Positions 26,434-34,944 of a DNA stretch of 64,000 bases are shown in pieces. Under the pieces are notes generated by a model. That model searched no databases, was not told the DNA's origin, and saw nothing but the letters and a program-made list of their open reading frames with translations. This DNA comes from Methyloglobulus sp. (GTDB lineage Bacteria; Pseudomonadota; Gammaproteobacteria; Methylococcales; Methylomonadaceae), in contig JABFQX010000013.1 in assembly GCA_013141505.1 (NCBI GenBank), positions 62,001 to 126,000 of the forward strand, in the 5' to 3' direction. The translations under genes were made by a program, and so were the position numbers. Numbering within the stretch: the first letter of the stretch is position 1; each line of letters starts with the position of its first letter.

Positions 26434-26644
26434 GGTTTTTCCTCAGTACGGTTAAAAAACTAATATCAGTTTCTGTCATTTTCGTGACGAAGATATTATT
26501 AAGTGATAAACCAGTCTTTTTCTGTGAAATTTTCCACTCATTATTTGTTGAATATTACCTTCTTTTACTTAGTCCTTAGGTCAGGTTGCGCTTGGGCTCC
26601 GTCACTAACATTTTATGTTGCTATTTTGATCAAATAAAAACTTA

Positions 26645-26669
26645 CAAACGGGGCAACATGCCCCGTTTG
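26645..26669. repeat. Palindromic hairpin repeat, copy 2
   Basis: CAAACGGGGCA / TGCCCCGTTTG form an 11-bp stem with a 3-base loop. Compared with the copy at 16065 the second stem pair is A-T instead of G-C, so pairing is conserved while bases differ. Confidence 0.7.
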
Positions 26670-26720
26670 GCTGTGGGGTGCAACTATTCAGCCACATTCT
26701 TGTAAGGTGCTTAATATGCC

Positions 26721-26802
26721 GTCATTTTGAGCGGCAGTGAGAAATATTAAGACTTTATTCAGCTCCCCAACGCTTAAGATTCCTCGCTTTGCTCGGAATG
26801 AC
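26721..26802. repeat. MITE-like inverted-repeat element
   Basis: Arms of about 27 bases (GTCATTTTGAGCGGCAGTGA... and ...GCTCGGAATGAC) are imperfect inverted copies around a 28-base centre. The arm sequence resembles a widespread bacterial dispersed repeat (GTCATTCCGAGC...). It carries no gene. Confidence 0.65.
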
Positions 26803-26906
26803 AAAACGCTCTGAACAATTACCAAAGCTCAATAACTAACATTTCCTTATCCCATACTTACCTGTAAAATTCCCCCTTTAATTTTTACCGCTGGAGCAAC
26901 AAGCAA

Positions 26907-27623
26907 ATGGGAAGAGCCTACCAAAACCGTAAAGTGTCCATGGCGAAAACGTCAGACCATAAGGCAAAGGTCTACAGTAAATATGGCCGGGAAATTTACG
27001 TGTGTGCTAAATCGGGCGGTGTTGACCCAAACGGCAACTTGGCTTTACGGGGCTTGATCGACCGCGCCAAAAAAGACCAGGTGCCTGCCCACGTTATTGA
27101 AAAAGCGCTCGATAAAGCCAAAGGCGGCGGCGGTGAAGATTTTTTTCCGGCACGTTACGAAGGTTATGGCCCCGGCAATTGTCTGGTGATCGTCGATTGC
27201 CTAACCGACAACCCTAACCGTACTTTTGGCGACGTGCGCCTGTGTTTTACCAAAACCAAATGCAAAATTGGCACCCCAGGCACCGTTAGTCATATGTTTG
27301 ACCATGCCGCTATCCTGGCATTTAACCACGATGACGAGGATGCTGTACTTGAAGCCTTGCTGACGGCTGATGTCGATGTAAACGATATCGAAAACGAAGC
27401 GGGAAAAATCACTGTTTTTACGCCGCCAACTTCATACGCTCAGGCCAAACAAGCCTTATCCGATAGCTTTGGTGAACTTGATTTTGAGGTCGATGAGATT
27501 CAATTCCTACCTAAAGGCGTGACATCTGTTACTGGTGACGATGTGGCATTGATAGAAAAATTTTTGGATATGCTGAACGATTTGGATGATGTCCAGAATG
27601 TGTATCATGACGCTGAATTCTAA
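26907..27623 (+). CDS. YebC/PmpR-family protein, YeeN-like paralogue
   Basis: A 238-residue member of the YebC/TACO1 family, closer to YeeN than to YebC. It begins [20 protein letters not shown] instead of the usual [13 protein letters not shown], then has IYVCAKSGG, the KGGGGEDFF loop, [20 protein letters not shown] and a C-terminal [19 protein letters not shown]. YebC proteins are DNA-binding regulators and, in recent work, ribosome-associated factors that relieve stalling. It is followed 130 bases later by a standard YebC; the pair probably arose by an old duplication. Basic N-terminal residues differ from YebC. Confidence 0.88.
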   Translation: MGRAYQNRKVSMAKTSDHKAKVYSKYGREIYVCAKSGGVDPNGNLALRGLIDRAKKDQVPAHVIEKALDKAKGGGGEDFFPARYEGYGPGNCLVIVDCLTDNPNRTFGDVRLCFTKTKCKIGTPGTVSHMFDHAAILAFNHDDEDAVLEALLTADVDVNDIENEAGKITVFTPPTSYAQAKQALSDSFGELDFEVDEIQFLPKGVTSVTGDDVALIEKFLDMLNDLDDVQNVYHDAEF

Positions 27624-27646
27624 AAAGAGATTCAAAGTGCTGCAAA

Positions 27647-27702
27647 GTAGGGTGCATTCCATGCACCAAATACTATTTGAAGGTGCATATAACGCACCCT
27701 AC
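27647..27702. repeat. Palindromic intergenic element between the two yebC-family genes
   Basis: A 56-base near-perfect palindrome whose arms read GTAGGGTGC...ATGCACC and GGTGCAT...GCACCCTAC. A half-element (ACGCACCCTAC) recurs at 47934-47944. It probably is a miniature mobile or REP-type repeat rather than an operator. Confidence 0.7.
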
Positions 27703-27753
27703 AAATTCTGTTACTACCTTAAAAAATAAAAATAGTTAGAGAGTAAAGCAACA

Positions 27754-28503
27754 ATGGCCGGACACAGTAAATGGGCTAACATCAAACATCGCAAAGCTGG
27801 GCAAGATGCCAAGCGTGGCAAAATTTTCACCAAAGTGCTGCGGGAAATTACCGTTGCCGTCAAAACCAGCGGGGCGGATGCTGCCAGCAATCCCAGCTTA
27901 CGTACGGCAATCGACAAGGCGCTAAGCAACAACATGCGCCGCGACACTATCGACACCGCCATCAAAAAAGCCTCGGGCGCATTGGAAGGTGCAAACTACG
28001 AAAATGTCCGCTACGAAGGCTACGGTCCAGGCGGCACGGCAGTCATCGTCGATTGTCTGACCGATAACCGCAACCGCACGGTCGGCGAAGTCCGTCATGC
28101 TTTCAGCAAGGCTGGTGGTAATTTGGGTACTGATGGTTCGGTTGCTTATTTGTTTAGCAAAATAGGCATTTTGAGTTATGCGCCGGGTGTCGATGAAGAT
28201 GCCTTGATAGAAGCCGCGCTGGAAGCAGGTGCAGAAGATGTGGTCACTTATGACGACGGCTCCGTTGACGTGATGACCACGCCGGAAAACTATCTTGCCG
28301 TGAAAGAAGCGTTAGTAACGGCAGGATTCGAGCCGGACAACGCCGAAGTCACCATGCAAGCCTCAACCCAGGCCGAGCTGGATGCCGAAACCGCCGAGAA
28401 AATGCTCCGCCTGATCGACCGATTGGAAGATCTGGATGATGTACAGAATGTCTATTCGAATGCGGATATCAGCGATGAGATTATGGCAGGATTGGATTCT
28501 TAA
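27754..28503 (+). CDS. yebC: YebC/PmpR-family transcription or translation factor
   Basis: A 249-residue standard YebC with the canonical start [18 protein letters not shown], the [11 protein letters not shown] strand, [20 protein letters not shown] and the acidic C-terminal [19 protein letters not shown]. Three-domain family protein that acts on DNA and/or the ribosome. In most gammaproteobacteria it precedes ruvC; here no ruv gene follows, so the usual linkage is broken. The ribosome site is weak (GAGAGTAAAGC). Confidence 0.94.
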   Translation: MAGHSKWANIKHRKAGQDAKRGKIFTKVLREITVAVKTSGADAASNPSLRTAIDKALSNNMRRDTIDTAIKKASGALEGANYENVRYEGYGPGGTAVIVDCLTDNRNRTVGEVRHAFSKAGGNLGTDGSVAYLFSKIGILSYAPGVDEDALIEAALEAGAEDVVTYDDGSVDVMTTPENYLAVKEALVTAGFEPDNAEVTMQASTQAELDAETAEKMLRLIDRLEDLDDVQNVYSNADISDEIMAGLDS

Positions 28504-28531
28504 ATTGTCGTGCGCTAATGCCGTTTTGGTT

Positions 28532-28565
28532 TTATCGTTCCCGCGCTGGCGCATGGGAACGATAA
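28532..28565. repeat. Hairpin repeat after yebC
   Basis: TTATCGTTCCC / GGGAACGATAA make an 11-bp perfect stem around GCGCTGGCGCAT. The sequence resembles a common dispersed repeat of gammaproteobacteria and may also end the yebC transcript. Confidence 0.6.
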
Positions 28566-28582
28566 GACTCGCTGAGTTGTGA

Positions 28583-30277
28583 TTAAGAGACAGGCAACAT
28601 CCCCAGACACGCCGAAGACGGGATTTCAAATCCCTTCCTGCATTTAGTAAATGCCGTGCTAGATGCGTTGGTACAAGTGGTTTTATAAATGACAGGCTTT
28701 GTCTTAACCCCATCTGCATCAGTAAGAAAAATTTCAGAGTTAGCGGTGGATGTAGGGTTGCTGGACGACCCGGTACAACCGAAGGTAAGAGTAAGTGGGG
28801 ACTGTCTTCTTGCCGTATGTTGCGCTACCCGGCGTACAGGTGCCATCGCCGCAATTTACAATCCTATCCTCCAGCTTGACAGGGAACTGGGGAAAGCCTT
28901 CGTAGTAAATTTTAAGTGTTACACTTGTCCCCCATGGGGTTGATACGTTAGGAATGCTGGTAATATCAAAATGCTTGCATGGCTGGTTTTCCTTGAACAG
29001 GCGATAGCCTTTTTCCACGCCTTTCATGGCGGCGGTTTGGAAATTGGCATCTTTTAACGCGGCGGCATCGGTGGGGTTGTCATGGAAAGCGGTTTCTATG
29101 ATGGCATTGGGTTTATTGGGGAGTTTTGTCTCTGCATGTGACGAATAATTGGTAGGTGCCTTCGCAACGGGAAAACTCTTATAAGCTGGAACGGCATGAA
29201 TCAATTCATCCATGTAACAGGTGATGCTTGATGCCAGCTTCTGGTTTGCCGCTAACTTAGAATTATAAAACACTAGAGTACCCTAGTCTTACCATTATTG
29301 GCATTAGTGTGAATACTTAATAGTTCCGCGCCTAGCTGATTTGCATACAATGGTCTAGCATTGGTATTCTGGTGCTTTTCTCTGTCAGTAGCGGTTGGTT
29401 TGCTATAGGTGCTCCATATTTGCGGTAACTTCGGCAGCAGTTTTTGAATATAGTAACGGGCGGACACTTGCCACCAAGGTTTTTTTGAGGGTGCGTGAAT
29501 AGCTGAACTACTGGGGGCTTCCCTCACCAAATAAGTGGTGGCCTTGCTCCTCTCTTTCAGTAAGGCATTTAGCTTATCGACCAATACAGGCGTTAAAAAA
29601 TCTTCAACAATACCAAACTTTGGATCGCGCTGTGTCGTCCATTTTTTCATACCGTAATGATAATAAAGCCCGTGCCCTGCAGAAACCACGACTTTTGCTC
29701 CAGCCGTTGTTGCAGCAGCCTTACTCTGTGGCGCTAAACCATTTGATTGAATAGGCACAGGAGCAACGGGCCGCGAAATCAGGTTGGAATCGTAATGATC
29801 TACAGCGTAGCCATCGTAAACAAAGTTGATCGAATTTACGGCTTTTATTTTATGGGCAATTGTTTTATCAGATAAAATATGGTTCATAAGTATTTGACCA
29901 AAATCCTCCATAAAAGAACAGCATTTCCCCGATTTATCCAACAAAATAGCCTTATCCAGATTAACCAGAATACCGCCTTTATTGTTGACCTTAACGCTCA
30001 GTAATGAAGCCCCATTCACGCGAGGAAGATCACCTATATAGGTACTGTATTTTCCTGTTTGCTCGACTGTCTTGTCATATTCATCAAGAAAATCAGTTAT
30101 TCCTGCAAACAGTTCCAATTCCAGGCGTGTCATAGGTACTTGGGTGATCGGATAGTAATAATTGGTTTCGGCAAAGCCGCTGTCATAATGGGTGACACTT
30201 TTGCCTTGTGCAACGGCAACTGACTGAATAAACAGCAATAACAGCATTGCCGTTAGGTTAATTGCATGATTTTTCAT
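28583..30277 (-). pseudogene. Frameshifted N-acetylmuramoyl-L-alanine amidase (Amidase_3-like)
   Basis: A secreted zinc amidase that cleaves peptide from murein, split across reading frames. The first frame (start 30277, signal peptide MKNHAINLTAMLLLLFIQSV) holds VVVSAGHGLYYHYG and the LLSIHTNAN histidine motif, then stops at 29275. The next segment (29273 to about 28800) continues in the -1 frame with VFYNSKLAAN and the glutamate motif AIIETAFHDN. Near 28800 the frame returns to the original and runs with LTFGCTGSSSNP to a stop at 28583. The first shift is in AGGG, consistent with loss of one G. Either a decayed gene, two indel errors, or less likely recoding. Confidence 0.8.
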
Positions 30278-30938
30278 AAAATACTCCTATTTTATTAATG
30301 ATTAGCGGTGCAAATGCTTCGCAAAGCCGCTTATGGCGTAGACTATTTTTGTGAATTGTTTATGAAAAAGATTTAAGCGAGTAGGAGCTTGCGTATCTTT
30401 TGCATCAGCCGGGCTAAAGGGCTTAAAGAATCGGGGCATTCGTGGCTTCGAGGCCCTGTATTCCGTTGTATTTCTACAGGCTACCTTACTAACGTCATAC
30501 TTTCGCCCATCGGTTAGCCTAGTTGCAAGGCTCTATTTTTTCAGTCGGGTGAACATTTTAGGTTAAGAACCCTTCATTGCTATGCAAATATCTGCCCAAC
30601 AGATAGTTTGGATATGTGATTGGCATGTTTGTAGGCGTGGAAGCTATAAGCATTGCGAGGTATTGTGTCACTTATAGTCCATAAGCTTACTATTTCGGTT
30701 TGTTTTAAATAACAACCTTGTCCACTTTTTCTCCCATGCCTTGGCATCATAAAGCAAGCAGGGTATTTTTGAGTTGCAATTGTCCTTTATTTTATATAGC
30801 ATCGAGTCGGGTATGCCCAAGTCGGGCGGGTGGGTTTTAGAATTATCTTATAGCCATCGGTGGCTTATGGCTTAATAATAACCGACTAACCCAACGTTGC
30901 AGGTTGCAATTAAAATACAATTAAATAGGTGTTTGATT
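30278..30938. other. Intergenic region before the carbamoyltransferase operon
   Basis: About 660 bases without a recognisable gene. It contains copy B of a dispersed repeat (30428-30490). The last part should carry the promoter of the plus-strand operon; no clear -35/-10 pair could be fixed by eye. Confidence 0.45.
30428..30490 (+). repeat. Dispersed repeat family, copy B
   Basis: Shares GAATC-GGG--ATTCGTGGCTTCGA, TATTCCGTTG and GGCTACCTTACT with 16549-16614 in the same order and orientation, at roughly 70 percent identity by eye. Confidence 0.55.
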
Positions 30939-31058
30939 ATGAAAAAAATTTCACAAATCCTTAAGGGTTATCTGGCTTATTTTCAATCCGTTATTTTACG
31001 AAAGAAAAAAGCAAAAAAAGATAATGACGACGACCCATTTATTTATCCACATTTTTAA
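30939..31058 (+). CDS. Small basic peptide with PFIYPHF tail (39 aa), first gene of accessory operon
   Basis: A 39-codon gene with an AGGTG ribosome site, ending three bases before the SGNH gene. The product has an amphipathic helix (MKKISQILKGYLAYFQSVIL), a lysine-rich stretch and a DDDPFIYPHF end. The PFIY tail recalls small DUF5989-type proteins that accompany carbamoyltransferase/SGNH loci, though the membrane segment of those is replaced here. Tight spacing and the set of neighbours argue that it is real. Function unknown. Confidence 0.65.
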   Translation: MKKISQILKGYLAYFQSVILRKKKAKKDNDDDPFIYPHF

Positions 31059-31061
31059 CAA

Positions 31062-31976
31062 ATGGTTCAAATCTTTAACCAGCCGCCTCTGTATCTCTTT
31101 TCTACAGAGCATATGCCGTGCGCGCCCAGATTACAGTCGCATGCTCAAATGCGGTGGGTTGGTGCGGATACAGAAAAGCGTTATAAAGTAGCCCCACACC
31201 CTTTGCTACGACCAGAGGATGTCACTTATAATTTCAACTCGCTGGGGTATCGTTGCCCAGAATTCAACTTAGATAAACTGGAAAAAAAAGTTATATCTGT
31301 AGTGTCCATTGGCGCCAGTGAGGTTTTTGGCATAGGGCTTCCCGAAGATAAAACTTTTCCGCATCAGTTCGCTAAGTTGCTGGAAAAAGAGACCGGGTAT
31401 CCAGTCATCAATTGGAATTTGGGTATGGGCGGCGCTAGCTCGGATTATATGTCACGGACGTTATTTTCAGCACTATCCGTTTTGAAACCGGATGTGGTTT
31501 TGTTTGTATTGCCGCCGCCCAGAAGACGCGAGCATATCAATCAGGCGGGTCGTGCACATTTTTATATCAATACCAAAACCGGGATTAACACACTCGATAA
31601 ATTGAAAACTTACTTGGTTGACCCTGGACAAATTAGTCAAATTAAAGCTAATAATGCGTTGTCGAGTGATTTTAACGACCAGATAAATTACTTTAAAAAC
31701 TATTTAATTTGCCAGTCAATCTGTGAAAGACATGATGTAATGTGGCTTTTTTCTTTCATTAGCAATAAGTACATGAGCCACATTGAACCTCTGGTAAAAA
31801 AAGAACATTTAGTCGCTCCAGGATTGTTGGAGCTTGCGCTTAAGCATAAAGATAACCCGGCCGAAGGTTTGGCGCGCGATATGGGGCATCCCGGTATAAA
31901 GCCTAATCAAGAAATGGCCGAGCTGTTTTTGGAGCGGTTAAAAGCGCTTTATTCGACTCGGTTGGAATCAATATGA
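31062..31976 (+). CDS. SGNH/GDSL-type hydrolase-like protein
   Basis: A 304-residue protein with an SGNH-like fold. Block I reads SVVSIGASEVFGIGLPEDKT in the place of GDS, a WNLGMGGASSDYM block has the conserved Gly/Asn region, and a DMGHPGIKPNQEM end carries the His of block V. Such proteins are esterases or acetyl-/acyl-group transferring enzymes and are frequent in glycan and natural-product loci. There is no signal peptide, so it acts in the cytoplasm. Its stop overlaps the next start (ATGA). Confidence 0.75.
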   Translation: MVQIFNQPPLYLFSTEHMPCAPRLQSHAQMRWVGADTEKRYKVAPHPLLRPEDVTYNFNSLGYRCPEFNLDKLEKKVISVVSIGASEVFGIGLPEDKTFPHQFAKLLEKETGYPVINWNLGMGGASSDYMSRTLFSALSVLKPDVVLFVLPPPRRREHINQAGRAHFYINTKTGINTLDKLKTYLVDPGQISQIKANNALSSDFNDQINYFKNYLICQSICERHDVMWLFSFISNKYMSHIEPLVKKEHLVAPGLLELALKHKDNPAEGLARDMGHPGIKPNQEMAELFLERLKALYSTRLESI

Positions 31977-32173
31977 AGATACTTTTGCAAGTTTTTTTAA
32001 CGCTGTTTTTCTATTTTATCGTGACCCCTATTGCGTTAATTTTGAGGTTGTTTCATGTTGATGTCATAAAAAAGAATATTAACCATAACGCCGAGACTTA
32101 CTGGGAAAATTACCAGGCAAGCCCTAATAATCACTTGCCGACAATAATAAGAACGGATTCCCGCAGACCATAA
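31973..32173 (+). CDS. Small membrane protein of carbamoyltransferase loci (66 aa)
   Basis: A 66-residue protein with one N-terminal membrane helix (MKILLQVFLTLFFYFIVTPI) followed by ALILRLFHVDVIKKN and a soluble tail with a TYWENY motif. Similar short proteins (SxtJ/SxtK-like or DUF5989-linked) are found next to NodU/CmcH carbamoyltransferases. It overlaps the SGNH gene by four bases and precedes the carbamoyltransferase by 67. A role in tethering the pathway to the membrane is inference. Confidence 0.65.
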   Translation: MKILLQVFLTLFFYFIVTPIALILRLFHVDVIKKNINHNAETYWENYQASPNNHLPTIIRTDSRRP

Positions 32174-32240
32174 CCCTTTGCTGATTTGTGGGGCATCACG
32201 TTGAGGCTGCTGGATAATTCGCACAACTATTACAAATATT

Positions 32241-34058
32241 ATGAATATTTTAGGTATTTCTGCTTTTTACCACGATAGTGCCGCCGCACTGATCACGGAT
32301 GGTTTGATTATTGCTGCGGCTCAAGAAGAGCGATTTACCCGCATTAAGCACGATAAAAACTTTCCCCTGTCAGCCATTAAATATTGCCTGGAAGAAGCCA
32401 AGCTCAAGATGGAAGATATTGATGCCGTGGTGTTTTACGAACTTCCCGAACTTAAATTCAAGCGGCTGGTAAAAACCTATTTCAGTTTTGCGCCGGAAGG
32501 TTTTGAGTCTTACATCAAGGCGATGCCACTATGGTTGGCGGAAAAACTTTATCAAAAGCAATTAATTGCCAAGCAACTTGCCACCTTAGGTAAGTTTGAT
32601 TCAAGTCGGCTGCATTTTACCGAACACCATTTAAGCCATGCCGCCAGCGCTTTTTTTCCATCGCCTTTTCAGGAAGCGTCCATTTTGGTTGTGGATGGGG
32701 TCGGCGAAAATGCCACGACTACGATTGCCCAAGGTAAAGACAACCAGATTACAATTAGCCAGCAATTAAACTTCCCGCATTCATTAGGGATGTTGTACGC
32801 GGCATTTACCTATTACCTGGGATTTAAAATCAATTCTGGTGAATACAAAGTGATGGGCTTAGCGCCTTACGGGAGACCGCTTTACGCCGAAAAAATACTT
32901 AAGGAAATTGTTGATTTAAAAGCCGATGGCAGCTTCCGGTTAAACCAAAAATATTTTAATTATTGCACCGGTTTAACCATGACCAATGCCGCATTTGCTG
33001 AATTATTCGGCGAACCTCGCCGCAGTAGCGAAGCCGATTTAACCCAAAAGCATTTTGATATTGCCGCGTCAATCCAAAAAGTAACCGAAGAAATTATGCT
33101 GACGATTACCCGTGCGTTGGCAAAGCAAGATACTACGGGCAACCTGTGTTTGGCGGGCGGCGTGGCGTTAAATTGCGTGGCAAATGGCAAAATTCTTGAA
33201 GACGGTCATTTTAAAAATATCTGGATCCAACCTGCCGCAGGTGATGCCGGCAGTGCGATTGGTGCGGCGTTGCTTGCCCATTATGCCAATAACCCTCGCA
33301 TGGTAACGGCTAAGCAAGACGAGATGCAGGGCAGTTATTTGGGGCCGGTTTTTGCACAAGCGGATTGCGCCAAACGTTTGGAAAAACTGGGGGCGGTATT
33401 TGAAGTTTTTAATGATGAAGAATTGATTGCCCAAACGGCTGATGCCTTAGCCAACGAAAAAGTGGTGGGCTGGTTTCAAGGTCGGATGGAATTTGGGCCA
33501 CGAGCATTAGGTAACCGCTCAATCCTGGCCGATCCGCGTTCGGAAAATATGCAAAAGACACTTAATTTAAAAGTCAAATTCCGCGAATCGTTCCGCCCCT
33601 TCGCGCCTTCCATATTGGCCGAGGATGTGTCCGATTGGTTTGAGCTGGATCGGCCTAGTCCCTATATGCTACTGGTCGCGCCAATCAAAAATGCCATAAA
33701 AATTAAAATGACTGCGGAGCAAGAGGCGTTATTTGGTATCGACAAACTGAACGTGCCGCGTTCAACAATTCCTTCGGTCACTCATATCGATTATTCCGCG
33801 CGGGTACAAACGGTACACCAAGAAACCAACCTACGGTATCACCAATTGTTAACCGCTTTTAAAGCGCGTACCGGTTGCCCGATTTTGGTCAACACCAGCT
33901 TTAATGTACGTGGTGAGCCGATTGTCGGTACGCCGGAAGATGCCTTCACTTGTTTTATGACGACCGATATAGACGTGCTTGTCGTGGAAAATTGCTTGTT
34001 ACGCAAAGAAAAACAAGTGGTCACGATTACCGATAAACCCATTTTTGAACCGGACTAA
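32241..34058 (+). CDS. NodU/CmcH-family O-carbamoyltransferase
   Basis: A 605-residue enzyme that transfers carbamoyl from carbamoyl phosphate to a hydroxyl through carbamoyl-adenylate. The N-terminal YrdC/Kae1-like ASKHA domain opens MNILGISAFYHDSAAALITD with EERFTRIKHD, has the iron-binding HHLSHAASAFF and DGVGENATTT, and LCLAGGVALNCVANGKI. The C-terminal carbamoyl-transfer domain contains FGPRALGNRSILADPR, FRPFAPSIL and PILVNTSFNVRGEP. Length is typical. The acceptor is unknown. In the operon it precedes a methyltransferase and an oxygenase, a set that recalls tailoring of sugars or alkaloids such as saxitoxin-type pathways. Confidence 0.93.
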   Translation: MNILGISAFYHDSAAALITDGLIIAAAQEERFTRIKHDKNFPLSAIKYCLEEAKLKMEDIDAVVFYELPELKFKRLVKTYFSFAPEGFESYIKAMPLWLAEKLYQKQLIAKQLATLGKFDSSRLHFTEHHLSHAASAFFPSPFQEASILVVDGVGENATTTIAQGKDNQITISQQLNFPHSLGMLYAAFTYYLGFKINSGEYKVMGLAPYGRPLYAEKILKEIVDLKADGSFRLNQKYFNYCTGLTMTNAAFAELFGEPRRSSEADLTQKHFDIAASIQKVTEEIMLTITRALAKQDTTGNLCLAGGVALNCVANGKILEDGHFKNIWIQPAAGDAGSAIGAALLAHYANNPRMVTAKQDEMQGSYLGPVFAQADCAKRLEKLGAVFEVFNDEELIAQTADALANEKVVGWFQGRMEFGPRALGNRSILADPRSENMQKTLNLKVKFRESFRPFAPSILAEDVSDWFELDRPSPYMLLVAPIKNAIKIKMTAEQEALFGIDKLNVPRSTIPSVTHIDYSARVQTVHQETNLRYHQLLTAFKARTGCPILVNTSFNVRGEPIVGTPEDAFTCFMTTDIDVLVVENCLLRKEKQVVTITDKPIFEPD

Positions 34059-34065
34059 AAATGTT

Positions 34066-34923
34066 ATGAAAGCCACTTCTCACGCTGATACCGATTTTAA
34101 GGTACTGGAATTTTACAAAACGCTGCCCTTTAATCGGCATTCCTCAGTAAACGAGCAAATAAAAGCGATTCTAAAGAATAATCCGGTCACCTCGTATCCT
34201 GTTTTGCCGCCGCTATTAACGCCCAATACCAAGGTTTTAGAAGTCGGTTGTGGCACCGGCTGGCTGAGTAACAGCATAAGCCATTATTATCATTCGAAAG
34301 TTACCGGTATCGACTTCAATCCCAAAGCGATTGAATTTTGCCAACAAGTAGGCAAAGAAATGTGCTTGGCTACTGAATTTAACGTGGCGGATTTGTTTAT
34401 GTATCAGCCTAAAAGCCAATTTGACCTGGTGGTTTCATTAGGGGTTTTGCACCATACCCATGATTGCTTGGCGGCAATCAAAAGAATCTGCGCCGATTTT
34501 GTCGCGCCGGGCGGTTATATTTTCATTGGCTTATATCATCATTATGGCCGCAAACCGTTTTTAGATCACTTCAAAATCATGCAAGCGCAAGGCGCATCGG
34601 AAGATGAGCTGTTGGCACGCTACCGGGAACTGCATTCTTATATCACCGATGAAACCCATGTGCGTTCGTGGTTCCGCGATCAAGTGTTGCATCCGCACGA
34701 GACCCAGCATACGATGAAGGAAATGCTGCCACTTTTAAAAGAGGCGGGATTTACTTTAAAAACTACGTCAATCAATAATTTTCAGCCGATTAATTCGGCT
34801 GCCACGGCTGAAGCCATCCTCAGCAAAGAAGTGGAGATGGAAAAAACCGGGCTTGACCGATTAAAAGCAAACCAATATTACCCTGGCTTCTTTTTATTTT
34901 TAGCGCAGAAGAATCCGGCATAA
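34066..34923 (+). CDS. SAM-dependent class I methyltransferase
   Basis: A 285-residue methyltransferase. Motif I is KVLEVGCGTGWLSNSI, the motif II acidic residue is in GIDFNPKAI, and the post-motif LVVSLGVLHHTHD is followed by GGYIFIGLYHHYG. The latter half has a long helical insert and a C-terminal TTSINNFQPI region, which probably forms the substrate lid. The ATG at 34066 is seven bases after the carbamoyltransferase stop; an earlier ATG inside that gene is unlikely. Substrate unknown; the operon suggests it acts on the same product as the carbamoyltransferase. Confidence 0.88.
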   Translation: MKATSHADTDFKVLEFYKTLPFNRHSSVNEQIKAILKNNPVTSYPVLPPLLTPNTKVLEVGCGTGWLSNSISHYYHSKVTGIDFNPKAIEFCQQVGKEMCLATEFNVADLFMYQPKSQFDLVVSLGVLHHTHDCLAAIKRICADFVAPGGYIFIGLYHHYGRKPFLDHFKIMQAQGASEDELLARYRELHSYITDETHVRSWFRDQVLHPHETQHTMKEMLPLLKEAGFTLKTTSINNFQPINSAATAEAILSKEVEMEKTGLDRLKANQYYPGFFLFLAQKNPA

Positions 34924-34944
34924 AGTCATCATATCGAGCCGTTT

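Larger units (their letters stand above)
26434..26906. other. Intergenic region with two repeat elements
   Basis: No gene is seen in about 470 bases. It holds the second copy of the GGGGCA/TGCCCC hairpin (26645-26669) and an 82-base inverted-repeat element (26721-26802). Confidence 0.6.

Noticed and set aside
27647-27702. Palindrome between yebC genes as an operator
   Set aside because: A half copy elsewhere in the window shows it is a dispersed repeat.
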